From NCBI GenBank assembly GCA_025526915.1, contig JAHLKH010000174.1, positions 1-59,979 on the forward strand: a stretch of 59,979 nt of DNA, written 5' to 3'. The DNA comes from Entophlyctis helioformis (taxonomy: Eukaryota; Chytridiomycota; Chytridiomycetes; Chytridiales; Chytriomycetaceae). Numbering within the stretch: position 1 is the stretch's first letter; every line of letters starts with the position of its first letter. Both the position numbers and the translations under genes were made by a program. A model generated the notes under the pieces. That model saw nothing but the letters and a program-made list of their open reading frames with translations. It did not search any database and was not told the origin of the DNA. Positions 50,301-59,007 of this stretch are shown in pieces.

Positions 50301-50983
50301 CAGGCTGACGGCCCACTCATCTGGCCGCGCTTGTTGGCCCGCTTGAACTGCTCGTATGACATGAGCTCGACCGAGCTGGTGGCGAGCGACGACGACGCGG
50401 GTGGCGGCTTGGCATCGGCCATCACAATGGGGCCGCGGGGCACGTTGGCGACGAGCTGCCCGTCCTTGCCAAACGTCCAGTTGGCCTTGACGGCCTCGAG
50501 CCACGGCAGGCCCAGCACCAAGTCGTGGTGCTTGTCAATGGGCGCGACAAAGGCGTCCAAACGTCCGAGCGCCAGGCCGTCAGGCGTGTGCAACTCGAGA
50601 ACACAGGCGTCGGACAGCGTGATGCGGTCGGACCCATCGCCCAGCCGGAGCGGAACGGGCTGGGGCAGCTTGTACGGCGTGGCGAGTCCCTTGGCCACAA
50701 GCTGCTGACAGAGGCTGATGCCTACAAAGTTGGCCCCTGCGCCAGAGTCGCCAAGCGCAGTGGCAGGAACAGATCCAATGGCCACCTTGAACCGACGAAG
50801 GTGGCGCGTTTTCGGCGAAAAATCGAGCTTGAACAGATCAGGGCCAGCTGGCTTGCTGGCTGGCGGCGGCACTGGCGGCGGCGGCCCAGAAGAAGACGAA
50901 TGAGGGGATATGGCAACCGGACATGGCAGTGGTTGTGTATGCGTGTCTTCATTCGCACCACAATCACCGGCATGCCGGCCCCG
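47293..50983 (-). CDS. Pol polyprotein of the Ty3/gypsy element (PR-RT-RH-IN)
   Basis: Continues in the same frame as Gag after a single TGA. The protease has the active site DSGAGANFV. At about 50320 and 50090 the frame shifts by one missing base each; downstream the frame is open to 47293. RT motifs are [32 protein letters not shown] and [10 protein letters not shown]. RNase H has VWTDAS, TEREAM and HTDHQPL. Integrase has an H-x4-H/C-x2-C finger (HRAMGH, CAIC), the acidic triad region ([27 protein letters not shown]) and a C-terminal GPYIVQEV segment. The end is Ala/Pro-rich and overlaps the purine tract and the 3' LTR. No chromodomain was recognised. The two frame breaks would prevent a full Pol unless they are assembly errors. 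Confidence 0.9.
47317..47328 (-). other. Polypurine tract of the retrotransposon
   Basis: On the minus strand the 12 bases before the 3' LTR read AGGAAGGGAGGA, the expected plus-strand primer site for reverse transcription. Confidence 0.8.
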
Positions 50984-50986
50984 TCA
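50967..50986 (-). promoter_or_regulatory. Candidate Gag-Pol stop-codon readthrough site (UGA CGG)
   Basis: The Gag stop TGA (50984-50986) is followed by CGG, and five bases after the stop is a CCGG-CATG-CCGG palindrome (50967-50978). The frame after the stop is the Pol frame with no other stop before the protease. UGA-CGG is a known leaky context in some plant RNA viruses; use here is inference. Confidence 0.55.
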
Positions 50987-52366
50987 GTCGTCGGCGTCGG
51001 CATTGGGGCCCGAGCTGCTTGGACCAGATGTCGGGACCACGGATGGCGAGGCCGGCGACACTCCGAAACCGAGACTGCGCAGGGCGTCAGCGAGGTCAGC
51101 AGCCGAGAACGAGTGCAGCTGCGCAGGTGGATGGTTGTTGTGCTGCTTGAAGCGGAACGTTGAGCGACAGCCCTGTCGGTGGCTGCCGACGCCGCGGCAC
51201 GTGTAGCACATTCTGCGGTCATTGGCGCCACTTCTCGCGGCTTGCTGATTGGGGAACGGGTTGGCCGACGATCCTTGAGATGGCACCAGCGCGGCAGCTG
51301 CGGGTGGCTGCAGCTGTGACAGATCCATGGGCCACGGGCCTGTGTTACTGGCGATGGGCTTGGGCAGCGGGCCGTTGCGCAGGATGTCGTCAACAGTGGG
51401 GATGAAGTCGCACACTTGGGCATAGTCCATCGCGCGGAATCTCAGCTCGCGGCGCACCTCGGAGGCATACTGCCCATACAAGCCGCGTATGATCACCTCG
51501 GCCAGCCAGTTGTCGTGCACTTCCGAGTCCAAGCCTGCGGCCATCATCTCAAACCGTGCCACGTACTGAGCGCCAGACTCCTTCTCGCCTTGCTTTGTGT
51601 TAACGAGGGCGTCCTTGACTCGACGGGTCATATCGGGTGGCGTAAACGCGGCATCAAAGGCGGCGAGAAACGTGGCGGGGTGGACGACCTTGTTGCGGCG
51701 CAGGTGGCGAGTCAGCCACTGACCGGCGATCCCGACAAAGGCAGGGTGCAGCAGGGCGGTCAACTCGGCACTCGATGCGGTCTTGTAGAGCCCGAAGAAC
51801 TGCTCCAGCAGGCGGCGGAAATCGGTGGCCGCCACAAGCTGCTCCGGCAGACCGGCAAACGTGCCGAGGCTGAACTGGCGCCGCACCTCGCGACTTATCG
51901 AGCTGTCTGACGGCGCCGCAGCGGTGGAAACGGGCCTGTCTTGCGGGACCGGGGACTCGTGGGCCGTGTGCATTGACGGCGACGGGGGACGCATCCAAGA
52001 AGCGCCACGGCGACGAGCGACCGCGAGAACCGAGCCGACGGTGGCCAGTGGGTTGCCGCACTCGTCCTCGACCACGCGCGCAATGTCAAACACGAGCTGG
52101 GAGCCGCCCTGAGTGGCAAGCCACCACAGGCGGCCGGAGATGGCATCAAGCGTGAACCCCGGCGTGGCGGCGACGTCCTCGATGTGCAGGATCGCGGCCG
52201 CCAGTTGGTGACCGAGGGGGCTCTCGTCCGTCACCATGGGGATGGCCGCGGCAGGGACAGGGGCGGCGTTGGAGGCGCTAGCGGCGGCGTTGGACGCGGT
52301 GGCGTTGGGATCGGCGGCGGCGTCAGCCGCACCATCGGCCGCGTTCGCAGCGGGCGTGGTAGACAT
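50984..52366 (-). CDS. Gag protein of the Ty3/gypsy element
   Basis: 460 residues from ATG 52366 (MSTTPAANAADGAA). The N-terminus is Ala-rich. The central retrotransposon Gag region contains FRRLLEQFFGLYKTASSAEL, PATFLAAFDAAFTPPDMTRR, KQGEKESGAQYVARFE and WLAEVIIRGLYGQY. A zinc knuckle reads CYTCRGVGSHRQGC, i.e. C-x2-C-x5-H-x3-C instead of the usual C-x2-C-x4-H-x4-C. It is expected to form virus-like particles and bind element RNA. The frame is intact up to the TGA that separates it from Pol. Confidence 0.92.
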   Translation of the reverse strand: MSTTPAANAADGAADAAADPNATASNAAASASNAAPVPAAAIPMVTDESPLGHQLAAAILHIEDVAATPGFTLDAISGRLWWLATQGGSQLVFDIARVVEDECGNPLATVGSVLAVARRRGASWMRPPSPSMHTAHESPVPQDRPVSTAAAPSDSSISREVRRQFSLGTFAGLPEQLVAATDFRRLLEQFFGLYKTASSAELTALLHPAFVGIAGQWLTRHLRRNKVVHPATFLAAFDAAFTPPDMTRRVKDALVNTKQGEKESGAQYVARFEMMAAGLDSEVHDNWLAEVIIRGLYGQYASEVRRELRFRAMDYAQVCDFIPTVDDILRNGPLPKPIASNTGPWPMDLSQLQPPAAAALVPSQGSSANPFPNQQAARSGANDRRMCYTCRGVGSHRQGCRSTFRFKQHNNHPPAQLHSFSAADLADALRSLGFGVSPASPSVVPTSGPSSSGPNADADD

Positions 52367-52404
52367 GGGAACAACAGCGGAAGGCAGCTGGTAGAGTATA
52401 CCAG

Positions 52405-52412
52405 TGCTACCA
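52405..52412 (-). other. Primer binding site, initiator tRNA-Met type
   Basis: Immediately inside the 5' LTR the minus strand reads TGGTAGCA, complementary to a tRNA 3' end UGCUACCA as in many initiator tRNA-Met. Ty3 also uses an eight-base initiator-Met site. Confidence 0.7.
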
Positions 52413-52707
52413 GTGAAACAGGTCGAGCTGCACTACTGGTCAGAGATGCACAAAGGGTTCATTCCAATACACGTCAATGTCACGTACCTGCACTACTGGT
52501 CAGAGATGCACAAAGGGTTGACCAGAAGTGCAGGGCGGCGGCGCTTGCGTTTTATAGCCCATGTAGAGCCCCAAACACGCGGTCATCTGTGTTGTGTCGC
52601 ACCAGTAACTATGCCAAATATGGTAACTGAGACGCGACACTGTGTGACGGTGGCGTTGTCTGAGGTATTGCGCCACCGCTGTGCTAGTCAGACGAGACGC
52701 GCAACAC
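52413..52707 (-). repeat. 5' LTR of the Ty3/gypsy element (295 bp, with internal duplication)
   Basis: Same ends as the 3' LTR. It contains a second copy of a 32-bp segment (starting CTGCACTACTGGTCAGAGAT) separated by 28 bp, making it 60 bp longer. Minus-strand TATAAAA lies at 52550-52556. One further base difference (C versus T just after the TATA) separates the LTRs. Confidence 0.93.
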
Positions 52708-52712
52708 ACGAC
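52708..52712. repeat. Target site duplication ACGAC, right copy
   Basis: Matches 47077-47081 and ends 6 bp before the mature tRNA-Phe 5' end. Confidence 0.8.
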
Positions 52713-52718
52713 AAGGAA

Positions 52719-52791
52719 GCCTCCTTAGCTCAGCTGGGAGAGCGTTAGACTGAAGATCTAAATGTCCGGTGTTCAATCCACCGAGGGGGCA
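52719..52791 (+). tRNA. tRNA-Phe (GAA)
   Basis: A 73-nt cloverleaf. Acceptor stem GCCTCCT pairs with AGGGGGC (two G-T pairs allowed). The D-arm is GCTCAGCTGGGAGAGC, the anticodon stem TTAGA/TCTAA holds loop CTGAAGA with anticodon GAA (52752-52754), and the T-arm is CGGTGTTCAATCCACCG. The A box and B box (GTTCAATCC) are intact and there is no intron. The discriminator base is A. A run of T follows as terminator. The Ty3-like element sits directly upstream. Confidence 0.95.
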
Positions 52792-52796
52792 TCCTC

Positions 52797-52800
52797 TTTT
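52797..52800 (+). terminator. RNA polymerase III terminator (TTTT) of tRNA-Phe
   Basis: Four T residues start 6 nt after the mature tRNA 3' end. Confidence 0.6.
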
Positions 52801-53121
52801 GCTTTTGCTGCTCGTGAAGCAGCCACACTCACATTTTGCCAGCCTGACTGGCATCGGCTACGCTTTCGCGCTGCTCCCTGCGCTCTCTGCTGCGTCTGAT
52901 CGCTCGCATGCTGTGCAGCGGTGTGCGCTCTCGTTTTGCGTGCGTCCACTCGCCTCGCGAATGTGCGCATTTCTTCAGGCTGCCCATGGTGTGTTCCAGC
53001 GTACTTTATGGAGACATCACCATGGACGTGTCGGACATGGGGGATGACATAACTGAGGGATCTACGCACACACATGGCAATCACGTCTTCATTCCGACAG
53101 CGAGTCCTGGCTGTCCATTCA

Positions 53122-54572
53122 TCACCTGCGCCGCTTCTGCTGTTTCTTGATGGCCGATTCGAGCCGCTCGATGATGGTCTTGTTGGTGGCACCTCCTTGT
53201 TTCGCTTGTGAAAGCAACGCCTGTGCCCGGCGCGGTGTGAGGCTGCCAAAGAGAATATCAGCAATATCGGCATTCTTGGCATAGACAAGTGCTTCGCGTA
53301 TCCGAGATCCAATAAGTGAGACAACATCTTGATATTGCCCTTTTCTGCTGCCGTCTCAACTGCGTCGTTTGGTGCGCGACCGCCCTTGGAGTGCATGTAC
53401 TTGACGACGTCCAAGTGTCCAAGCCTGATGGCGGCATCCAGTGCTTCAGACGTGCACTTGACACTGCGGGTCTCGTAAAGCCACCGCACCATATCAACGC
53501 GGCCATGCTTGGCAGAATGGAGCATCGCATCCTCTGCACATACTTCCGTCCTATTCATAAGCAGCCACTTGACGACATGCAGGTGTCCATTGCCAGCCGC
53601 GCCATTCATCGCCTGCTTCGTGCATCCTGCCGTCGTGTTCTCGTGGAGCCAGATGAGGGCATGCAAGTGACCGTTGGCAGCCGCGCCGTCCATTGCTGCC
53701 GCCGTGCATGTCACACCGAGATCAAACAGGTACTGCACGACATCCAGATATCCTTGGCTTGCTGCATGATCAACTGCGATATGCCAGTACTCGCTTGTCG
53801 GATTGTGCTTGACCATCCAGTTTTGAAGCGTCTTGTACTTGTCGTCGAGATGCTTGAGCAGATCGAGGCAGCCAAATTGGATGGCCAAGCGAGCGAGTGC
53901 GATCGGATGCGTAAAGTCGACCAGATCGAACCAGCCGTTTCGCATGGGGATGAGATCGGTCTGGTAGTGGTTCCAGTCATCGTCAGCGAAGGGTCCGTCG
54001 TAGTTGTTGTTTTCGGCGTCCTCCGTCGCATACTTGGCTTCGTTGTGGTCGGGAAGGCGCTTGCACAGACGATCGTACATGGAGCGAGAGTGTGCGAGGA
54101 GCAGTCCGTTGTCGGCCGTCAGCCAAACATGAGGCAGCAGATCCAGATCGCCCTGCCAGTCCATCTTGAACGCATCGATCCACAGCTCCAGCTTGGTCGC
54201 TTCGTCGAGTGTGTCCGTGTCGCCGAGTATGCCGCACAGGAAGCAGGTAAGCGGGCTGGCGTGCTTGAGGATCAAGGCGTGGATCTCGGCGGGCTTGCCG
54301 TCCCAGTGGCTGCGTCCGAACGCAAGGTCGCCGGTGGCTGGCGGCACCACATAGCGAGGCACACCTGGCTGTGCGGTCGTTGCTGCTGCTGCTGCCGTCT
54401 TGCGTCGCTTGGCTGGCGGCTGCACTTGCGGCTGTCCTGTCTGTCCTGGCTCGACAGCTTGGCTGCCACTCGCTCCAATGACCTGCTCGAACACAGCCCG
54501 CACGACGTCGGTGCGGCCAAGGGCAACCAGTTGCTCGGCTGTGCTCTGAAGCTGGCTCTGCAGACGACGCAC
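53122..54572 (-). CDS. F-box-like/ankyrin-repeat protein, copy 5, tail out of frame
   Basis: The uninterrupted frame reads LQSQLQSTAEQLVALGRTDV, AFGRSHWDGKPAEIHALILK (F-box-like), DAFKMDWQGDLDLLP, HSRSMYDRLCKRLPD and PMRNGWFDLVDFTHPI. About seven ankyrin repeats follow (GHLHVVKWLLMNRTEVC, LGHLDVVKYMHSKG). At about 53300 the homologous tail (EALVYAKNADIADILFGSLT, then KKQQKRRR and TGA at 53122-53124) is in another frame. The uncorrected frame instead runs on to 52773 and overlaps the tRNA gene, which argues that the shifted tail is the real end. No ATG lies in the first part of the frame: it opens with GTG, and an acidic DDDDEVTEE segment upstream is in a different frame, so the start is unresolved. 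Confidence 0.7.
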
Positions 54573-54740
54573 ATGCTCGTTGCCGTCTGTTGTCTGTCGC
54601 TTCCTCTGTCACTTCGTCATCATCATCACAGCCGCTTGCTTGCTTTGTGGTTGTCCGGACAAGAACCGTTCGGACGCGATTGTCCAACAAGCGCCACCGA
54701 AACGCTTGGGAATGTGGGACATGCACTGACACGGCATGCT

Positions 54741-54896
54741 ATGGTGCACAGTGCGGCTGGCGTGGTGAGCTTGGCGTGGGGGCAGGTCCTTGACGGGATA
54801 TGTGGCGAAGCATTTAATGCGGAGCAGATGCGGAGTTTCGAGGCTGATGGGTTGAGCGGACTTCTTGCAAGCGTCACTTTGGGCGATCTGGCATGA
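54741..54896 (+). CDS. Short ORF resembling the end of a SAM domain
   Basis: 52 codons: MVHSAAGVVSLAWGQVLDGI, then FNAEQMRSFEADGLSGLLAS and VTLGDLA. The pattern F...EADGLSGLLASVTLGDL is like the last helices of SAM domains (F.ENEIDG..LL.LT..DL). The normally following helix is missing. It could be an exon or fragment. The frame is open upstream through the antisense of copy 5, so openness alone is not evidence. Confidence 0.3.
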   Translation: MVHSAAGVVSLAWGQVLDGICGEAFNAEQMRSFEADGLSGLLASVTLGDLA

Positions 54897-55068
54897 GCTC
54901 TGGGCATACAAGCAGTGTGCTGTAGGCAAAAGGATCCTGTGGGATGGCTGCCAGCGAGCCTATGCCATGGCTGATGGAGTGTTCCATGCGAGAACTTGAA
55001 ATGCCGCATCCATATCTGTTAGTTGACATCACAGACTGTTCCAGACATGCACTCGGAAGACGCTACCG

Positions 55069-55074
55069 TTTATT
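55069..55074 (-). promoter_or_regulatory. polyadenylation signal AATAAA (minus strand)
   Basis: TTTATT on the plus strand, 46 bp downstream of the membrane-protein stop at 55121. Confidence 0.6.
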
Positions 55075-55120
55075 TCAACACGGCGGCCGTATGTGGGTAT
55101 GAAGGTAGTATTCGCGCATA

Positions 55121-56419
55121 CTATGCTGTGCGACGAGGGTAGTTGGCCTCCATGACGCCGTACTGCTGGTTGGCAATGTCATCAAGTGCGTTTCTGTTGT
55201 TGATCTCCATAACGCCATAGTGCTGGTTGGAATGATTCTCGGATTGCTGGCTGGTGATTTCCATGACGCCAAAGCTCTCATCGTCGTGGTTGCTCATGAC
55301 AACGATGGATTGCTGTGAGAGCGCCTGTGCTTCTTGATACGAGGGTGGCGTAAGACTGGCCTTTCCTTCGAGCTCTGGGTCAGATTCTGGCTTGTCTGAT
55401 TTGGAAGGCGATGGCTTGACTGACGAAGAGTTGCCCAATATGCGTTGGAATAGGCCATGTCGGCCATGGTCGAGGCTATCGTCATTGATGGTCTTGCTGC
55501 TGCTAGTACTGCTGCGCGGGTCCGCGGATCTCTTTTGGCGCCAGATAAGGAGGAACGCGACCCCACCAATCACGAACACGCCGGCGACGGCAATGCCTGC
55601 AATGTCGCCTGTTGAAAGGTATTTGCGAGGTACTGCTTGCGGCAGCTCGGGTTGAAAGCGGGACGAGCTGGTCAATGCCTTGCCCTCGAACCTGAGTCTG
55701 CTAAACGTCGAGTCAACGGAACACACTGGTGGCGATCCCTTGGCAACGGGCTTGGGCCCCGTGAAGAACATCTGGCAGCCGATGCTGCACTGCTCGTCAG
55801 AGCAAATGTGCGTGACAAAGTCTTGGCTGTTCTCTGTAAAGTTGCTCGAAGCGAATGAAGTGACATTGATGCGGCTGCAAGTCTCGAACAGGTATCGCAT
55901 GCCTCCCATCACCGGGCTGCCGACACAGTTGGCTTCTGGCACGTAGAGGAGCTGTAGGTAGTATGCCGACGCCGCGCGGCCGTCGCCCAGGATCCCAGCA
56001 GCACCCGACGCGGCAAGACCATTCTCCATGTCGCCGATGGTGAGAACGGCGTTTGACGATATGTTGGCAAACACAGGGCTGCACCGCTGCGAGGGGCTCT
56101 TTTCCCAACGAACGCCAGCCTCCACGAACGAGCACTGCGACGAGCAGTCGCGGGTCGGACACTGGTTCAACCCAACACTGGTCTTGGTGGCATCCAAGTA
56201 CGCCAAGTAGAAGTAGTTTGACGGGCCAAAGATAAGACAGCGACGCGGCTCAGTCGGCAGCGTGGCCGGTATGATGTAGTCCATGGTGTTCATGTTTCCA
56301 GTCGAGATGGGTATGCCTGGACACGTACGGACGCTCGAGTAGAGAACCCAGTCCATCGCCGCCGCGAGCCTCGAGAGACTCAGAGTGACAACCAGCGCGA
56401 GCAACGGGAAACGAGACAT
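55121..56419 (-). CDS. Type I membrane protein with Cys-rich ectodomain and repeated YGVME tail
   Basis: A single exon of 432 residues from ATG 56417-56419 (MSRFPLLALVVTLSLSRLAA, signal peptide). The ectodomain has about 14 Cys (CPTRDCSSQC, CSDEQCSIGCQ) and N-glycosylation sites. One transmembrane helix (GIAVAGVFVIGGVAFLLIW) and a cytosolic tail follow. The tail has basic residues, Ser-rich and Pro-rich segments (TPPSYQEAQ, a PPxY motif) and three copies of (F/Y)GVME spaced about 18-20 residues apart near the end. I do not recognise the ectodomain family. A receptor-like arrangement is evident; PPxY suggests binding to a WW domain such as a Rsp5-type ligase, by analogy. Confidence 0.8.
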   Translation of the reverse strand: MSRFPLLALVVTLSLSRLAAAMDWVLYSSVRTCPGIPISTGNMNTMDYIIPATLPTEPRRCLIFGPSNYFYLAYLDATKTSVGLNQCPTRDCSSQCSFVEAGVRWEKSPSQRCSPVFANISSNAVLTIGDMENGLAASGAAGILGDGRAASAYYLQLLYVPEANCVGSPVMGGMRYLFETCSRINVTSFASSNFTENSQDFVTHICSDEQCSIGCQMFFTGPKPVAKGSPPVCSVDSTFSRLRFEGKALTSSSRFQPELPQAVPRKYLSTGDIAGIAVAGVFVIGGVAFLLIWRQKRSADPRSSTSSSKTINDDSLDHGRHGLFQRILGNSSSVKPSPSKSDKPESDPELEGKASLTPPSYQEAQALSQQSIVVMSNHDDESFGVMEITSQQSENHSNQHYGVMEINNRNALDDIANQQYGVMEANYPRRTA

Positions 56420-56682
56420 GGCAAGCGTTGGGCAGGCTGTTGTGTTTGAGGCAAACTCAACGTATGGCACGTTCAAGCAGGAACGCCAGCCGCGTATCTC
56501 CGACGCCCACACAACAAACATTCAATCGTCTGGCAGCAAGCATGCAACTGAAGCCAAGGAACGACGGCAATGGCTACCAAGATGGAGAGATTTAAAACGA
56601 TTGTTGAAAGTATAGACAAAGAAAAGGCGACAAGGGGGCAGTGGCAATAGCCAGCGACACCGATGGGATAACGATTGACCAA

Positions 56683-58875
56683 TCACCCTTCAGACTTGTG
56701 CGTTGTGCCGCCGCCGCCGCTAGTTGTGCTCAGAGGGCCAGCAGCCGCCACAAAACCAGACGGCGTGCTGGCAACCGAGCTGCTTGAAGTGCTGGTCCCG
56801 AGATCCTGTAAAATGCGGCCACGCATCCACTTGACGCCGCACTTTTCAAAGAGTGTTAGAGCATCCATTGGATGTGGCAGTAGGCATATGCAGCCCAGCC
56901 AGTATGGTTTGGATACCTTGTTGCAGAGATCGGGGTATCCGGCAGGTCCATGGCGCCACATGGGGTGGTTGTGGCTTGGCAGTAGCTGCACTGCCGCACA
57001 TAGGCGTACGACGGAATGGCTTTTGGTGGCGTGGCGGCAAGGTCAGCCAGCGGCGTGTCAGTGTCCATTGGCACAGGACCGTCAGACAGCTGGCTACTCG
57101 GCAGACTAGGGACGCTCGAGCGCGATCTGCCCGAGCCGCCCAGACTGCGAGACGGGGAGGGCGATGCCGACTTGCGTTCAACAGACTCTTCTCTGTCTTG
57201 CGGATTGCGCTTCTTGCGGACCGACGAGCGGCCCGTGGCCATTGCCGGGCGAGGGTTGAACTCGCCAGCCGCGATTCGGCATTGGCTGTTTTCCGGCGCG
57301 ACTTGGTTGCCTTGGCATTAGGCGAGACAACGACACTGGAGGCGGAGGAAGGGATGTGGACGGCGAGTGGTGCTGGAGTTGCTGCTGGACATGCAGGTAT
57401 TGCTGGAACGGATGCATGCCTTGCTGCTGGGGCTGCGAGCCAGCCGGCTTGGTGTCTAGAAGCTGGTGCTGGTGCGCGGAGTATGAGGAGACGGAGGCGG
57501 ACGACGACGAGGCGGCAGAGGGCGGTGAGGACGAGAGGGGCGGCTTGAGGGCCGAGTGGCGCGGATGCAGGCCAAAGGACGCGTGCTCCACGTCCATGGG
57601 CAGCGGCCTGCTGCGGCTTTGTGGCCGAGTCGTCCACCAGCCACGAGAAGACCGGCGCCGCCGACGTGGAGGTCCTGCGGATGTCGGTGACGGTGCGCGG
57701 GAAGCTTGCCGACAGCAGCGACGCGGACGACGACGCCGGGCCAATGCGGCCCAGGCCAGGAATGTGCGTCGCGTTGTGTGCGTTGTGTGCGTGGTGCGCA
57801 GAGGTGCATGCGCCGAGTTGCCCGGCCACGCCGTGACCATGGCTACCGTGGAAGCCCATGGCAATGCTGGATGGATGGCCGTGCAGACCTTTGCCTGCAG
57901 CCAGGCGCAGCCAGCGCAGAGGGCGGCTGGTACGACGACGTGGACGACGAGAACGCGCAGCGACTGCGTGCCGGACGAGCACCTGGGCGGCCAGCACAAG
58001 CTCCTCGTCGTCTGTGGGGGCGCTTGTGGCATAAAAGAGCGGCGGGCGATCGTCGTCGATTGACAGATGGAGGCGCTTCCTCGCGCGCGTAGTTGCCAGC
58101 AGCACTGCCACCTGCTGTGGCCGGTGCGCGTTTGTGGGATGGGCAGCGGAGCTGACGGGGCCGTCTGGTACGGCAGGTCGAGCAGCAGGTAGGCGTCGTC
58201 GAGCGAGACGTCTTTGCCGTGGCTTCCAGTGGCCGATCTGCCGCTTGCTGTGTGGGCCATTACTGGGGCTCCGATGCCCCCGAGCCAAAGCCAGGGCTCG
58301 AGCCCGACGCGGCCATGGCCGGGGCGTTGAGTTGCTGAGGAGTTGGGCATTGCCGAGGTGCTTGACAGCGACGAGGCTGCAGAGGCCGACGCGGTGCTTG
58401 AAGCACCAGCCGAGTGGACGGACGCAGCAAGCGGGCTGCCGACGTACGGCGCCAAAGCCTGTGGCGGCAGACGATGCTACGATGAGAAGGACGAGGCGGA
58501 GACGGGGCTTTTACCACGCCCTGTGCCCGGCCCTGCACGCAAGAGAGCCCGTCCGCGGCCGCCTGTGTTGGACGGAGGCGGGGCGAGCGCAGAAGCTTGT
58601 TGGTGGTGCTGCTGGTGCTGCTGGTGTTGCTGCAAGATGCAGATGCTGGTCGTGTTGACGCTGCAGTGGAAGCGGGACGCCTCCTTCGCTGTGGGGCGGC
58701 TGGTGTGGGGCGGCTGGTGTAGGGACGGCTGGCTGGCGGCGGGCCGCCAGGAAGGACAGAGGCAGCGGGAGCTCTGGGCCGGTGCTTGCGAGACGGCGCC
58801 GAACGGACTGTCGGCAGGCTTTGGGGCCTTTGGCAGTTGCGGCAGCTCAGAGTGCGCCGAGGGGACGGTCTGCAT
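56683..58875 (-). CDS. GATA-type zinc-finger transcription factor, frame disturbed
   Basis: The C-terminal part encodes a GATA finger: CSYCQATTTP, then MWRHGPAGYPDLCNK, an intron (GTATCC..AAG), and CGVKWMRGRILQD. This is the C-x2-C-x17/18-C-x2-C fungal type with a long TxTPxWRxGPxG loop. Between TTTP and MWRHG one base is missing in a C run (about 56970). The region upstream is low-complexity (Gln, His, Pro, Ser), with LSLDDAYLLLDLP-like and LHLSIDDDRPPLFYATSAPT pieces in different frames. It also contains a basic stretch KKRNPQD and candidate start MQTVPSAHSELPQ (58873-58875). Three or more frame changes or unseen introns separate these pieces. Target genes cannot be inferred. Confidence 0.68.
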
Positions 58876-58967
58876 CGACGGGTGCGCCTGGCTGGGCGGG
58901 CAGGCGGGCGGGCGGGCGGGGGTGGTCGCTGCGAGGCGTGCGAGGCGTTCGAGGGGGGGGAAGCGTG

Positions 58968-59007
<40 letters not shown>

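Larger units (their letters stand above)
47082..52707 (-). mobile_element. Ty3/gypsy LTR retrotransposon, nearly full-length, young
   Basis: The element is flanked by LTRs and a perfect 5-bp duplication. Domain order on the minus strand is Gag, protease, reverse transcriptase, RNase H, integrase, which defines the Ty3/gypsy (Metaviridae) group. A primer binding site adjoins the 5' LTR and a purine tract adjoins the 3' LTR. The LTRs differ by one substitution and one 60-bp length difference over about 235 bp, indicating recent insertion. It lies just upstream of tRNA-Phe. Two single-base frame breaks in the protease-RT junction leave this copy's Pol discontinuous as assembled. Confidence 0.95.

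Noticed and set aside
52773..53121. Extension of ankyrin copy 5 to 52773 as one continuous 599-residue ORF
   Set aside because: The last about 170 residues are basic low-quality sequence and overlap the tRNA-Phe gene. The conserved tail lies in another frame ending at 53122.
53316..54896. 526-codon plus-strand ORF opposite ankyrin copy 5
   Set aside because: It is the antisense of the ankyrin repeats, whose codon bias keeps that frame open; no domain pattern is seen except the short SAM-like end, listed separately.
58973..59003. GT repeat as a potential promoter element of the GATA-factor gene
   Set aside because: A plain dinucleotide microsatellite; no evidence that it is regulatory.
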